Source of the DNA: Piscinibacter caeni
GTDB taxonomy: Bacteria; Pseudomonadota; Gammaproteobacteria; Burkholderiales; Burkholderiaceae_C
Length of the DNA: 64,000 nucleotides
Reading direction: 5' to 3'
NCBI GenBank assembly: GCA_003265685.1
Contig: QJOU01000013.1
Coordinates: 62,001-126,000 of the forward strand
Shown here: piece after piece, positions 25,808 to 34,067 of the stretch
Position numbering within the stretch: the stretch's first letter is position 1
Layout of the letters: every line of letters starts with the position of its first letter
Made by a program: the position numbers and the translations under genes
The notes under the pieces: model-generated
The model's input: the letters and a program-made list of their open reading frames with translations, nothing else
What the model was told of the DNA's origin: nothing
The model's database searches: none

Positions 25808-26419
25808 ATGAGTCTGCAGGCTCCAATTCTCGTTTTCACCTTCGGTGCTCTGCTGGGTGTCGCTGTGTACCCAGCCATGGCCGCCGCGCAGTGGTGCGCG
25901 TCGAGGGCAGTCCGCCGCGGTATGTGGCTGCACTTGATCGTGACGATGAGCCCGTGGTTCCTCGCCATGGCCGCTTGGCTTGAGCTCCTTGATGCGGTGC
26001 TGCTGCCCCTCATCCCGTACGCCACTCGTCGTAAGGAGGGACTGGCTCATTCGGTCTACCTATGTGCTGAAGATCGACAGGTGCATCGCGATGTCTTCAT
26101 GCGAGATGTACGAGGTGAACTTCCTGCTTTCAGCCACGTTGGCCTCGTAGAAGCGCCGCGGCGCGACGAGCACTGTCTCCCAGATCTGGTAGATGCCGTC
26201 GTCGAGCTCACCTCGCGTGCGCCTGTGGCCTCGTGGACGGCTACGACCATCGCCGGCGCCCCAGCCGACATCGAGCTCGTCAGCAAGTCCCCGAAGTCGT
26301 GGACGGCGAAGGCGCCCCGCGGCCTGGAGACCCGTATCTCCGTGACCGCCAACCCTGCCGAGGAGCTTCAGAAGCCGGCCATCGTCGACTTCATCTGCGT
26401 GGATGGTGGCACGCTCTAG
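25808..26419 (+). CDS. Chimeric frame: membrane-type cassette protein running into unrelated DNA
   Basis: The first 75 residues from ATG 25808 look like a small membrane protein (APILVFTFGALLGVAVYP, then LIVTMSPWFLAMAAWLELL). After about 26040 the frame runs across antisense sequence of a nuclease remnant, and the rest (to 203 residues) is probably not native. A truncated last cassette is likely, because no attC follows. The frame starting at 25615 is less convincing. Confidence 0.35.
   Translation: MSLQAPILVFTFGALLGVAVYPAMAAAQWCASRAVRRGMWLHLIVTMSPWFLAMAAWLELLDAVLLPLIPYATRRKEGLAHSVYLCAEDRQVHRDVFMRDVRGELPAFSHVGLVEAPRRDEHCLPDLVDAVVELTSRAPVASWTATTIAGAPADIELVSKSPKSWTAKAPRGLETRISVTANPAEELQKPAIVDFICVDGGTL
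26046..26215 (-). pseudogene. Short PD-(D/E)XK nuclease remnant
   Basis: Minus-strand translation gives YQIWETVLVAPRRFYEAN and then ESRKFTSYISHEDIA. This matches YQVWEMVLVAPRRFYEAD and ARKFTSYVSLGDIA of the remnant at 20059. Only this C-terminal piece is present. The 360 bases to its right hold nothing I can identify. Confidence 0.6.
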
Positions 26420-26577
26420 GCGTGGCGCGTGGTGTGTGTAGCGTCAAGCTAATGCGCGGCGCAAGGGCCGGCGAGTCACCGGCCGCGGCCGCGTGAAGTG
26501 GCCGCGAGCAGATGGCTAGATTGCTCAGTGCCTCGCCATTCTCGCCCGGCACCGCCGCGTGCCAGGCGCGGAAGGCT

Positions 26578-26886
26578 TCAGTTCCGGTCGCTGCGCGGCG
26601 CGCGCGATGTGTCCGTCCTGTCCGTCGTGCCGGGGGCGCCTCGGTCGGTGTTTCTCACGCCGGGCGCATTGCGAACGTTGGTGTTGTGGTCTACGTCTAC
26701 GTCCACCGCACCGCGCGCGTTTTTCCCGACGTCGACGTCGACGCCTGGCACCCCGCGGTTCATCTCTTGCTGGGTGGTCGTCGTTCCGGTCGTCGTTGCT
26801 GCGGTGCCGCGGTCGTTTGTCTGCGCGATAGCTGGTACGCAAGCCGCAGCAAACGCCATGGTCGCAAGTGTCAGGGCGGTTCTCAT
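26578..26886 (-). CDS. Small exported Asp/Thr-rich protein
   Basis: A 102-residue protein. ATG 26886 is preceded by GAAGGAGAA and followed by a signal peptide (MRTALTLATMAFAAACVPAIAQ). The mature part is low in complexity (GVDVDVGKNARGAVDVDVDH) with many Thr, Asp and Arg residues. It is probably a periplasmic or surface protein. It lies 98 bases after the end of the restriction gene on the same strand. Confidence 0.55.
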   Translation of the reverse strand: MRTALTLATMAFAAACVPAIAQTNDRGTAATTTGTTTTQQEMNRGVPGVDVDVGKNARGAVDVDVDHNTNVRNAPGVRNTDRGAPGTTDRTDTSRAPRSDRN

Positions 26887-26984
26887 AGCTTCTCCTTCAG
26901 GTGATGGGATAGCCACGCGCTGCTTATGGCAGCACGCGATTGCGCTGAGCAAGAGGTATACCCGCAACACGGACCCGGACTGCA

Positions 26985-27881
26985 TCACGTCGCCGGTCTC
27001 GCCTCCTTCTTGAAGACTTGGTCGAAGTGCCAGCCAACGAAGTCCCGGAGGACTTTGTGCTCAGATCGCACCGGCTCTAAGGCCAGAGCACCGTGGTGCC
27101 GCAGCAGGACCTCTTCGAACCGCGAGGTCCCATGGACCTGCTCCGAGACCAAGATGCGCCGGTCGGCACCGATGTGGAAGGCTCCGAGGTCGAAGAGCTT
27201 GTGGTGCAGGCTGCACAGGGCCACGCCGTTGTGCACGGCGTCCGGGCCACGCGCCTGGTGCCACTTCACGTGCGCGGCTTCCAGGCCTACCGTGATGGAG
27301 CCGATGCGAAGATCGAGCTCGCAGACGGCGCATCGGTACTGGTAGGCCTGCAGCACGGCATTGCGGAAGTTGGGGTCGCGGCGCCGGCGGGTCGTCGACT
27401 CGGTCTCTTCCGAGACCTCTAGCCCCACGGCAGCGAGGATGTCCTCGTGGAGGGTCTCGGGGAAGTGGGCGTCGAGCACGCGCTGGGCGACGCGGCCGAT
27501 GAGGGCCGGCCGGCGCTCGAGCTCTTCGGCGACGTCCGCAAAAAAGTGGCCGCGGGCGCCGGCCGCGCGCAGCTCTGACTTCAGCGGGTCGCTGTTGGAC
27601 TGGCGCGTGCGCATTTCCTGGTCCGCCTCGACCACCCATAGCCCGTCGTTCTGCAAGCGCCAGAACGGGTACTCCGGATGCACCGCCTTCGCGGCCGGAC
27701 CGAATTCACGGATGAGCTCGCCGCGCTTCTGCTCGCACTCGGCAAACCGCATCTCCCGAGCGCCCCTTTGCCAGCTTGCTAGAGCCAGCAGGATCAGCAG
27801 CGGCTTGTGCGGAGCGCGCTTGTCGCCGTTGCGCCAGACGTTGAGCTGCTCGAAGCGCGCCTCGATTGGATCCGTCCCCAT
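26985..27881 (-). CDS. Phosphorothioate-DNA restriction endonuclease, ScoMcrA-like (SBD + HNH)
   Basis: A 298-residue protein starting at ATG 27881. The N-terminal domain matches the sulfur-binding domain of type IV enzymes: FEQLNVWRNGDKRAPHKPLL, then EFGPAA and HPEYPFWRLQNDGLW. The C-terminal HNH module has CAVCELD, LEAAHVKWHQARGPD and NGVALCSLHHKLFD. This family cuts DNA carrying phosphorothioate links made by dnd-type systems. No dnd genes are present here, so it would exclude DNA from modified donors. Two decayed copies of its tail lie at 16834 and 19905. Confidence 0.88.
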   Translation of the reverse strand: MGTDPIEARFEQLNVWRNGDKRAPHKPLLILLALASWQRGAREMRFAECEQKRGELIREFGPAAKAVHPEYPFWRLQNDGLWVVEADQEMRTRQSNSDPLKSELRAAGARGHFFADVAEELERRPALIGRVAQRVLDAHFPETLHEDILAAVGLEVSEETESTTRRRRDPNFRNAVLQAYQYRCAVCELDLRIGSITVGLEAAHVKWHQARGPDAVHNGVALCSLHHKLFDLGAFHIGADRRILVSEQVHGTSRFEEVLLRHHGALALEPVRSEHKVLRDFVGWHFDQVFKKEARPAT

Positions 27882-28143
27882 GCCCCGACCTGGTCGTTGT
27901 CGCGCGAGCGTACCAGCGCCGTACCGGCCTCGCCGTCGCAACCTGAGGCACTTGTTGCGCCTTGAGGCCCCCCACGCGGGTGGCGCTCCAGCGTCCCGAA
28001 GCGCGGTGTGCCGATAGAGGCGCGCGCGCCGCGTAGCCCACCTTGGCCGTTTCGTCGAGCAACGCGGTCTCGGCGGCCAGGCCGATGAACTGACACACCC
28101 GGCCGGTAGCTTCCACGTCACACCATTTCAGGAGAACCGACAG

Positions 28144-28383
28144 ATGGCCAAGGCGCCAGTTCGCTCGTTCACCGTTCTCGCAGTCGCCGCAGTTGCAGCG
28201 GTGGCCAGCGCCATGCATCCGGCGGCCGATACGGACGACCGAGTTCAGCCTCAGGAGACCGCCGCGAGCAGCCAGCACCTTGGCCACTGGGCCGATTACG
28301 GGCGGCCGAACCTCTGTGCCGAGGCTGCGCCCCAAGCATCGGCGCCAGCAGCCTCCGCTGCGGACCCCTCGATCTGCCTCTGA
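28144..28383 (+). CDS. Small exported hypothetical protein
   Basis: A 79-residue protein with a plausible signal peptide (VRSFTVLAVAAVAAVASA). The mature part is short and Ala/Pro-rich with two Cys residues. The ribosome site AGGAG precedes the ATG by about 10 bases. No family is recognised. Confidence 0.5.
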   Translation: MAKAPVRSFTVLAVAAVAAVASAMHPAADTDDRVQPQETAASSQHLGHWADYGRPNLCAEAAPQASAPAASAADPSICL

Positions 28384-28430
28384 CTTCGGACCGAATCGTC
28401 GCGATGTCGACGTGACGGCGATGCCGACCT

Positions 28431-28491
28431 CCGTTTGGCAACGTAGAGGCACTCTAGAGGCATCGTAGAGGCAACGTACGTTGCCAAACGG
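28431..28491 (+). repeat. 11-bp-unit repeat element with 15-bp inverted ends
   Basis: It begins CCGTTTGGCAACGTA and ends with the exact inverse TACGTTGCCAAACGG. Between them lie the 11-mers CTCTAGAGGCA and TCGTAGAGGCA. It sits in the gap after the small exported gene. It is the same family as at 14531, 14583 and 33859. Confidence 0.8.
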
Positions 28492-28618
28492 GGCGTGGCG
28501 GCCAGCAGAGCCAAGGCGTCAGAGCGCCCACCAACTCAAGCGCGTCGAGTGCTGGATGACCGGCAAGCGTGCCGGGATAGAGAAGCGGACCCAAGCTCAG
28601 CACCGTGGAGGCACAAAG

Positions 28619-28640
28619 AGGGGCGCCCTTGGGCGCCCCT
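28619..28640 (-). terminator. Rho-independent terminator for the 28.7-29.4 kb operon
   Basis: A perfect 10-bp stem (AGGGGCGCCC, 2-base loop) lies 48 bases past the stop at 28688. Read on the minus strand it is followed by CTCTTTG, a weak T run. Confidence 0.55.
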
Positions 28641-28687
28641 TGAGGGACGGCAATACAGATACAGCGACCGTCCTACTACGGAACCAG

Positions 28688-28897
28688 CTACGGAGCCGGC
28701 GGCTTCGCCTCGCTGTCTTGGCCGACCGCCTCACCGACCGGCGGACCTTCTTCGGGTCCGTATGGCGTCCGCGGATCGGGGGACGTGCCTTCTCCGGGCT
28801 TGTCTTTCTTGGGCTCGTCCTTTTCGGGCTTGTTCTCAGCCGGCGCCGGAGTCGCCGGAACACCGTCAGCCGAAGGCGATTGGCGAGGCTGGCTCAT
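28688..28897 (-). CDS. Small Pro/Lys/Glu-rich hypothetical protein
   Basis: A 69-residue hydrophilic protein (KPEKDEPKKDKPGEG) that starts 10 bases after the glycine-zipper gene on the same strand. It is probably disordered. The start ATG 28897 is chosen for that spacing. Function unknown. Confidence 0.45.
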   Translation of the reverse strand: MSQPRQSPSADGVPATPAPAENKPEKDEPKKDKPGEGTSPDPRTPYGPEEGPPVGEAVGQDSEAKPPAP

Positions 28898-28907
28898 CTG
28901 GCCCGCT

Positions 28908-29396
28908 TCAGCGACCGTCGCCGTCCGAATCACCTGGCATCGCGCGCTCTGCGCGGTCGCTCAGGCGCTGCCACGCATCGCGTGTGGCGTGCTTCGCGTT
29001 CTCCCATTCGAGCTTCGAGCTGCCGCGGGTGGTGCTCCAGTCACGGCCGAGGTCGGATTCGACCTCGTCGAAGCTCTTCCCGGGGTACCGCGTGTACGAG
29101 TTCACGCCATGCTGGTACGCCGGCCCGTAGTCATCGTAGGTCGAGCCGGTGGTGACGTAGGGACGGTCGGCGTAGTTGGAGCGCCAATAGGCGTCCTCTT
29201 CCTTCGGGTCGACGTTCATGGCCTTGCCGGCAAGCGCGCCGGCCACGGCACCAACGGCCGCACCCACAGCGGCGCCGACCGGCCCGGTCATCCCGCCAAC
29301 GGCCGCACCCGCTGCAGCGCCGCCCGCCACGCCGCCGGCCACGCCGCCGACAACAGCACCGGTGCCGGCCGCCTTCTTGTCTGTCGTGTCGCCCAT
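28908..29396 (-). CDS. Glycine-zipper protein
   Basis: A 162-residue protein. Residues about 10-60 form a Gly/Ala-rich zipper (AVVGGVAGGVAGGAAAG and AVGAAVGAVAGALAG), and the rest is hydrophilic with many Asp, Tyr and Arg residues. Zippers of this kind pack in or on membranes and often occur in stress-induced envelope proteins. ATG 29396 is preceded by AGGAGAC. It is followed by a small charged protein gene and a terminator. Confidence 0.65.
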   Translation of the reverse strand: MGDTTDKKAAGTGAVVGGVAGGVAGGAAAGAAVGGMTGPVGAAVGAAVGAVAGALAGKAMNVDPKEEDAYWRSNYADRPYVTTGSTYDDYGPAYQHGVNSYTRYPGKSFDEVESDLGRDWSTTRGSSKLEWENAKHATRDAWQRLSDRAERAMPGDSDGDGR

Positions 29397-29460
29397 CTCA
29401 GTCTCCTGGTGAAGTCGAAGTAACCGAGGAGAGCAAGCAGGGTGCCGTGCGGTACGTCGC

Positions 29461-29907
29461 TTAGCGTGGCCGCGGCCGTGCCGTCGAGGCGTCTTCCCGC
29501 CCGCCAAGGGAACCGCGGCCCGCCGACGACTTCGACCGACTCTTCAGGAGGTCGTCGAGCCGCTGGCGCAGGTCCGTCACGTCCATCCCCTTGGAGAAGC
29601 AGAGGTCGAAGACCTTCGCTTCGCCCATGTCCCGCTGCCGGATCATCAGGTCCCCGCTGTGAGCGATCAGGACAACAGGGTGCGGCATCCTCGCGCGCAT
29701 CTCCTTCGCAACCTCGTATCCGCTCATGCCCGGCATCTGGATATCGAGGATTGCAGCGTCCGGCGGCCAGCGCTCGGCCAGCTCCAAGGCAGCCGGACCG
29801 TCGCAGGCGACTTGGACCTCGTAGCCGCTCAGCTCCAGGAGCATCGCCAGCGAGGTAGCTGCGTCGCAATTGTCGTCCGCGACGAGGACGCGGAACCGTT
29901 TGCCCAT
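29461..29907 (-). CDS. Single-domain response regulator receiver
   Basis: A 148-residue protein. The receiver features are D11/D12 (VLVADDN), phospho-acceptor D55 (AAILDIQMPGMSG), a Ser in IAHSGD and Lys in CFSKGMD. No output domain follows; the tail is short and basic. Such proteins relay phosphate or act by protein contact. No histidine kinase is present in the window. ATG 29907 is chosen over the codon 15 bases upstream because it gives the usual MGKRFRVLVADD start. Confidence 0.85.
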   Translation of the reverse strand: MGKRFRVLVADDNCDAATSLAMLLELSGYEVQVACDGPAALELAERWPPDAAILDIQMPGMSGYEVAKEMRARMPHPVVLIAHSGDLMIRQRDMGEAKVFDLCFSKGMDVTDLRQRLDDLLKSRSKSSAGRGSLGGREDASTARPRPR

Positions 29908-30036
29908 GTGCTTTCGCAGCAAGGCAGGTGCCGAATTCTCGAAGGGGCTCGTGAGATAGCCCCTTCGCTCGCGGCATGGAGCCCCACCGCACCCAATGCA
30001 GAAAAGTGCGTGATGGGCTGCACAAACGACTGCGAC

Positions 30037-30459
30037 TTAGCCAGAAGGCTTGTTCGGGTTCAGGGGGTTGGCGCGTCGGCGCAGATGTTCCTCTGCGAGC
30101 TCTTGCGCCAGCGCTGTGACTTCAAACCGTCCGGACTCGTCGCAGTCGACGAAGTCCTCGATGAGGCGCCCGATCTGCCGCGCGAGGATGTGGTCCGGGC
30201 TGTCGCCAACCGGCAGGTTGCCGCTGGAGCCGCACGAAAGGTTCGGCGACAGCAGCTGAGCGACCGAGAAGCCGAGCCTGTCGCTCAAGAGCGCCAGGTG
30301 GCTCGCGAGTTCAGGGTTGTGCTCGTTGCACGCCAGGATGCCCTCGAGCAGCTTCTTCGGGACCTTCCTGCTCTTAGCGAATCCGTCGACCGTCATCCCG
30401 CTTTCGTCCAACAGATATCGCACGTTCGCGCGCAGCTCGCGCAGGAAAGAGATGTTCAT
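30037..30459 (-). CDS. HTH-type (XRE-like) regulator
   Basis: A 140-residue protein. Residues 4-60 look like a helix-turn-helix domain (LRANVRYLLDESGMTVDGFA followed by PKKLLEGIL and LASHLALLSDRLG). The C-terminal part is acidic. It may control neighbouring genes. It lies 130 bases upstream of the response regulator on the same strand, without clear coupling. Confidence 0.6.
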   Translation of the reverse strand: MNISFLRELRANVRYLLDESGMTVDGFAKSRKVPKKLLEGILACNEHNPELASHLALLSDRLGFSVAQLLSPNLSCGSSGNLPVGDSPDHILARQIGRLIEDFVDCDESGRFEVTALAQELAEEHLRRRANPLNPNKPSG

Positions 30460-30582
30460 GCCGCTGTCGCCGCCGTGTTGCGCTGCGGCATACCTTAGGC
30501 CGAGGTCCAGCGGACTTCATCCCTATTCCGAACGAGGCGGGGGCGTGCAGACAGGGGGGTCGAAGCCTGTCGGTTCCCGCGA

Positions 30583-30635
30583 ATTCCGGGAATTCACTGC
30601 GCGGTGGGGGGACCGCGTCGTAAAAACCCGGAATC
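30583..30635 (+). repeat. 53-54 bp interspersed repeat, copy A
   Basis: It starts ATTCCGGGAATTCACTGCGC and ends TAAAAACCCGGAATC. It is identical to copy B except for the first bases. The termini GATTCCGGG/CCCGGAATC are inverted in the full copies. Confidence 0.85.
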
Positions 30636-30847
30636 GGCCCGCCGGCACGATGAGTTCAGTCCCCGCTGGGATGAGGTCACGGACTCGGGCCGGGCGTCCA
30701 AGTGCACTGCTGGGGTGTCGAGCTGGTAGGGGATGGCGGACGGTGCTGACCGAGCCCCAGTTGACCTCGGTCCCGTACGAAAGACGAGGAGCCGAGCCCA
30801 GCAGGCGAGGCTGCCAGACAGCACCTGGCGGACTCGGATTCGGCACC

Positions 30848-30901
30848 GATTCCGGGAATTCACTGCGCGGTGGGGGGACCGCGTCGTAAAAACCCGGAAT
30901 C
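30848..30901 (+). repeat. 54 bp interspersed repeat, copy B
   Basis: Full copy from GATTCCGGG to CCCGGAATC in the gene-free stretch between the HTH gene and the lipoprotein gene. The 210 bases between copies A and B contain no gene I can support. Confidence 0.85.
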
Positions 30902-30969
30902 TTGGCGTCGGGGCCAATGAGTTCAGCAGGCGAAGCCCTGAGTTCATCCGAGGCCGCACCTACGACGCG

Positions 30970-31509
30970 TCATCGACGGCAACCAGCTTCCGGCACTTGC
31001 TGCAGCGGGTCCGAGAGCCACTTCTCCGTGGCGCCGGCCACTTTCTGCCAGTTCTCGGCCGCCGCACGCACGACCACCTCGGACTTGCACTCGGGGGTCT
31101 CGCGGATGTCGGCCATCAGGAAGAGCGCCTGGTTCAGCGGCGTCGGAAGGTCCAGCGGTCGGCGTGCGATGCGGGTCGACAGGACAGTCGCGTCTCCGAC
31201 TCGGTCTCGGAAGACGACGAGTCGCGACTGCTCGTAGAAGACGGCTCCGCTTCCCGTCTGCGCGACGCCCATCGTTCGAGGGCTGACGAAGCATCTCTGC
31301 CAGGCGGCCTCCAACCGCTCGGCGGCGCCGGCCGTGGTTAGCTCCGAGGAGCAGACCCTGACCGGTGAGGACGCGGCGGAGAGCATCTCGTCGCGCGTCT
31401 GGGGCAGAGCACATCCGACGAGTGCGAGACACGCCAGAGCACTGGCAGCTGCGGAGCGGGTGGCCGGGGTGGACTGAGTCCGGTGGCAGGAAGGCGGCAT
31501 AAGAGGCAA
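30970..31509 (-). CDS. Putative lipoprotein
   Basis: A 179-residue protein with a lipobox (ALACLALVGC, Cys33) after a long, partly basic leader. The start could be internal. The mature part includes CSSELTTAGAAERLEAAWQ and has no recognised domain. It is flanked on both sides by copies of the 54-bp repeat. Confidence 0.55.
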   Translation of the reverse strand: MPLMPPSCHRTQSTPATRSAAASALACLALVGCALPQTRDEMLSAASSPVRVCSSELTTAGAAERLEAAWQRCFVSPRTMGVAQTGSGAVFYEQSRLVVFRDRVGDATVLSTRIARRPLDLPTPLNQALFLMADIRETPECKSEVVVRAAAENWQKVAGATEKWLSDPLQQVPEAGCRR

Positions 31510-31627
31510 GCGGCGCCGAAGCGGAAGTTGAGGGCGGCGCAGGGTAGTCGGCCGACGTTTCCGTCACAACCACCCGAAGGGGCCGACTGGGCCCGACAAC
31601 AACGCCGAACCGCCGCGTGAGGCTGCC

Positions 31628-31681
31628 GATTCCGGGAATTCACTGCGCGATGGGGGGACCGCGTCGTAAAAACCCGGAATC
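31628..31681 (+). repeat. 54 bp interspersed repeat, copy C
   Basis: Full copy with a single change (GCGCGATGG for GCGCGGTGG). It lies in the gap between the lipoprotein start and the end of the coiled-coil gene. Confidence 0.85.
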
Positions 31682-31688
31682 CTGGCGC

Positions 31689-32522
31689 TCAGCTGCCCTG
31701 GCCCTCCGGAGCCGGCCGGCCGGTCCGGATGCTGGCCAGATCCGGCATGGCGGCCCGGCGCTTGGCGCTCCAGGCTTCGTAGTCCTGCAAGTTGACCTGG
31801 TTCAAGTGCCGGTTCTGGTGCAGGGACCCGAGGTACTCGGCCGCGCGCCGGCGCATGTCGACGAGCCGAGCCGCTGTCGGCTCCCGCTCGTACTGCTCGA
31901 GCATCCTCATCAGCTGGGGGCCGGTGTATCCGCCCTCCATGTCGAACTGGAAGTGCCGGCCGCCGAAGAGCTCCTCGAGCTCCTTGAGGCTGGCGCCGTT
32001 CACCCGCAGGTCGACGAAGTTGACCAGGGCATGCACCTCGTCCAGGAAGCCGCCCTTGCGCGTCGGGTCGTCAATGGGGCCCCAGCGCTTCTCGGCGATG
32101 CGGTCCGCCTTCTCCCGGCGCAGGCGTAGCTGCTCTGCATCGTGGTCGACCTTCGCCTTGCGGGCGATGACCGAGGCCTGGTCCGCCTCCTCGGCGAGCT
32201 CGTGAAGGGTTCGAACTGCGAGCGTTAGCGCGTCCAGCTGCTTCGCAGTCATGAGCTTCTCGAAGCTGTCCCGCAGCCGGCGGATGCCGGTAGCCACCGT
32301 CTTGGCCTGGGTCTTCAGGCGCTTGGTCTCCTCGTCTCCGACGTACCGGGCCCGGTGGGCGAAGCGCTCGAAGAGCTGCTCGGACCGGGTCGGCTTGGCG
32401 GATGCCTTCGGGGCAGCCTTCTTCGCCCGGGAGCCGGAACTGACCGAAACCTCGGTCGGCTGGTCGCCGGGCCGGTCGGTGGGCTGCAGCTGGGAGTCCG
32501 GGTTCGGGGCGCCGTCGGTCAT
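31689..32522 (-). CDS. Hypothetical coiled-coil protein
   Basis: A 277-residue protein. The first 45 residues are disordered and basic, and the centre (residues 60-150) is strongly helical and charged (RLKTQAKTVATGIRRLRDSF, AEQLRLRREKADRIAEK), typical of coiled coils. The C-terminal part has no recognised domain. It lies between repeat copies C and D, which makes a link to plasmid maintenance possible but unproven. Confidence 0.6.
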   Translation of the reverse strand: MTDGAPNPDSQLQPTDRPGDQPTEVSVSSGSRAKKAAPKASAKPTRSEQLFERFAHRARYVGDEETKRLKTQAKTVATGIRRLRDSFEKLMTAKQLDALTLAVRTLHELAEEADQASVIARKAKVDHDAEQLRLRREKADRIAEKRWGPIDDPTRKGGFLDEVHALVNFVDLRVNGASLKELEELFGGRHFQFDMEGGYTGPQLMRMLEQYEREPTAARLVDMRRRAAEYLGSLHQNRHLNQVNLQDYEAWSAKRRAAMPDLASIRTGRPAPEGQGS

Positions 32523-32716
32523 GGCTTCATTGTGGGGCTCGGCGGCGCCGCAGCGAAACCGGGGTGTCGACTGGACACAGCGAAGCGATTGGCCAGCGGG
32601 TCTTGCCCCAGAGCTTGGAGCTCTGGTCGGTGGGGCCGGGCTGTGAGGTTGGAGCCGGGGATGAGACTCGAACTCGGCTCGGCGGTCCGGCGCCGGTAGT
32701 CGTTACGGGACCGGGC

Positions 32717-33274
32717 TCAGTCAGCCGACCCTTCAGGGCCATCGAGCCTGGGCGGCTCCGGGTCGATGACCGCCATGGCGTCCTGCAGCTGGACCCAGGC
32801 CCGAATCTCCTGCTCCTCGACGACGCCGCCGCAGGACGGCATTGGTAGCAGGAACTCGACGGCGAACGGGAGGTGGTGTCGGTGGGCGGTCGCCGAGACC
32901 GACTCGCCCGGCGCGACGGTGACGGGAGCGGCCGCGCCCTCGGCGACTGGGAAGTAGACGGCCAGGACGCTCAGCGCCAGGTCGTTCGTGCCGGGCCCGG
33001 GTCGGCCCCAGGTGAAGCCGTCGTCGTGCGGGGCCCGGTGGTGGTGGAGTCCGCCGGCCGCGGCGCCGGCCGGGAGCCGGACCTCAAAGCTGTAGTCCTC
33101 AGCCTCATAGCCTGGGCCCGTCTTGGTCCGGCGGCAGATCAGGTCGAGTGGGCCCGGGGTGGGGTGGAACGGCGGCAGGATGCGGAACGCACCTGACGTC
33201 GAATCGACCCGACCGGACACGGGGAAGCCAGCATCGAAACGATGAACGCCCTCCGGCTGCACGTCTTGCGACAT
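32717..33274 (-). CDS. Hypothetical protein
   Basis: A 185-residue soluble protein. ATG 33274 follows AGGAGAGGGCCGTC and is preferred to the Arg-rich upstream extension. The sequence is rich in Pro and His (AGGLHHHRAPHDDGF) and in predicted beta strands (NDLALSVLAVYFPV). No family is recognised. Confidence 0.5.
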   Translation of the reverse strand: MSQDVQPEGVHRFDAGFPVSGRVDSTSGAFRILPPFHPTPGPLDLICRRTKTGPGYEAEDYSFEVRLPAGAAAGGLHHHRAPHDDGFTWGRPGPGTNDLALSVLAVYFPVAEGAAAPVTVAPGESVSATAHRHHLPFAVEFLLPMPSCGGVVEEQEIRAWVQLQDAMAVIDPEPPRLDGPEGSAD

Positions 33275-33858
33275 GACGGCCCTCTCCTGTCTGTACCGGC
33301 TCCGCGGTGCGGCCGGCGATGTCGTTAGGCCGCCTGGCTTCTGGCTAAGCGGTGTGTGAGTCCGAGTGTATGGGTCCGCACAGCGGGCGCAACCGGTACC
33401 AATTGGGGAGTGTTGTCGTGCTCCTGCCATGCTTGAGCGGCTTCCCTGGTCGCTCTCTCGGAATCGATGCGTGCCGGCTCTGGGGCGCCTTCGACGGTCC
33501 TCCGCTGAATGACCACCCTCCTCTTGCCTCACCTCTTACCCCTTCCCGGCGCCGGTTGCGGCTGGGGTCTGGGCCCTCCAATGGGCTCCGAATGAACCAC
33601 TCCTGACGACGTCGAAATTCAATGTTTTCAGGTGGTCCTGAACCCACCATTTTTCTTTGCTCCCCACGTTACAAAGACACAACGGGTGTCAAGTCGGAGA
33701 GGCATAAGCGTTACAAGAAAAACGTCAAGTCGAATGGCCATTCCAGTGGCCCCGGAGCGCCCAACTCGGCCCCTGGAACAGCTCCTGATGCCCATCCTCG
33801 ACTGCTGACCGAGGCATACCGAGAGAAGCCATGGATGCCGGCCAATCAGTGCGGCCCA

Positions 33859-34067
33859 GTTTGGCAACGTAGCGGCATCAGTTAGGCATCAGCTTGGCAC
33901 TCTAGAGGCAACAACTTGGCAACAACGGCCCCGCTGGGCGTTTGGCACTAGTTCGGCAACAGCAAGGCATCAGTTTGGCACTCTAGAGGCAACAGTTAGG
34001 CAACAACGAAGTCGCGGCCCTGTTTGGCATCAACTTGGCACTCTAGCGGCATCAGTTTGGCAACAAC
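33859..34067 (+). repeat. Field of 11-bp phased repeats in three blocks
   Basis: Three blocks at 33859, 33940 and 34022 each begin GTTTGGCA and end GGCAACAACG. Inside each, every 11th base restarts a unit ending in GGCA, for example TCAGTTAGGCA, TCAGCTTGGCA, CTCTAGAGGCA, ACAACTTGGCA and ACGTAGCGGCA. Block 1 has five internal units, block 2 five and block 3 three. The blocks are separated by 13-14 GC-rich bases. The 11-bp period puts all GGCA motifs on about one face of the helix. Confidence 0.85.

Noticed and set aside
28481-29155. Plus-strand frames of over 200 residues at 28.5-29.4 kb
   Set aside because: They oppose the glycine-zipper operon, which has good starts, spacing and a terminator on the minus strand.
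33859-34067. CRISPR array
   Set aside because: The repeat units are 11 bp without unique spacers of 30-40 bp, and no cas genes are present.
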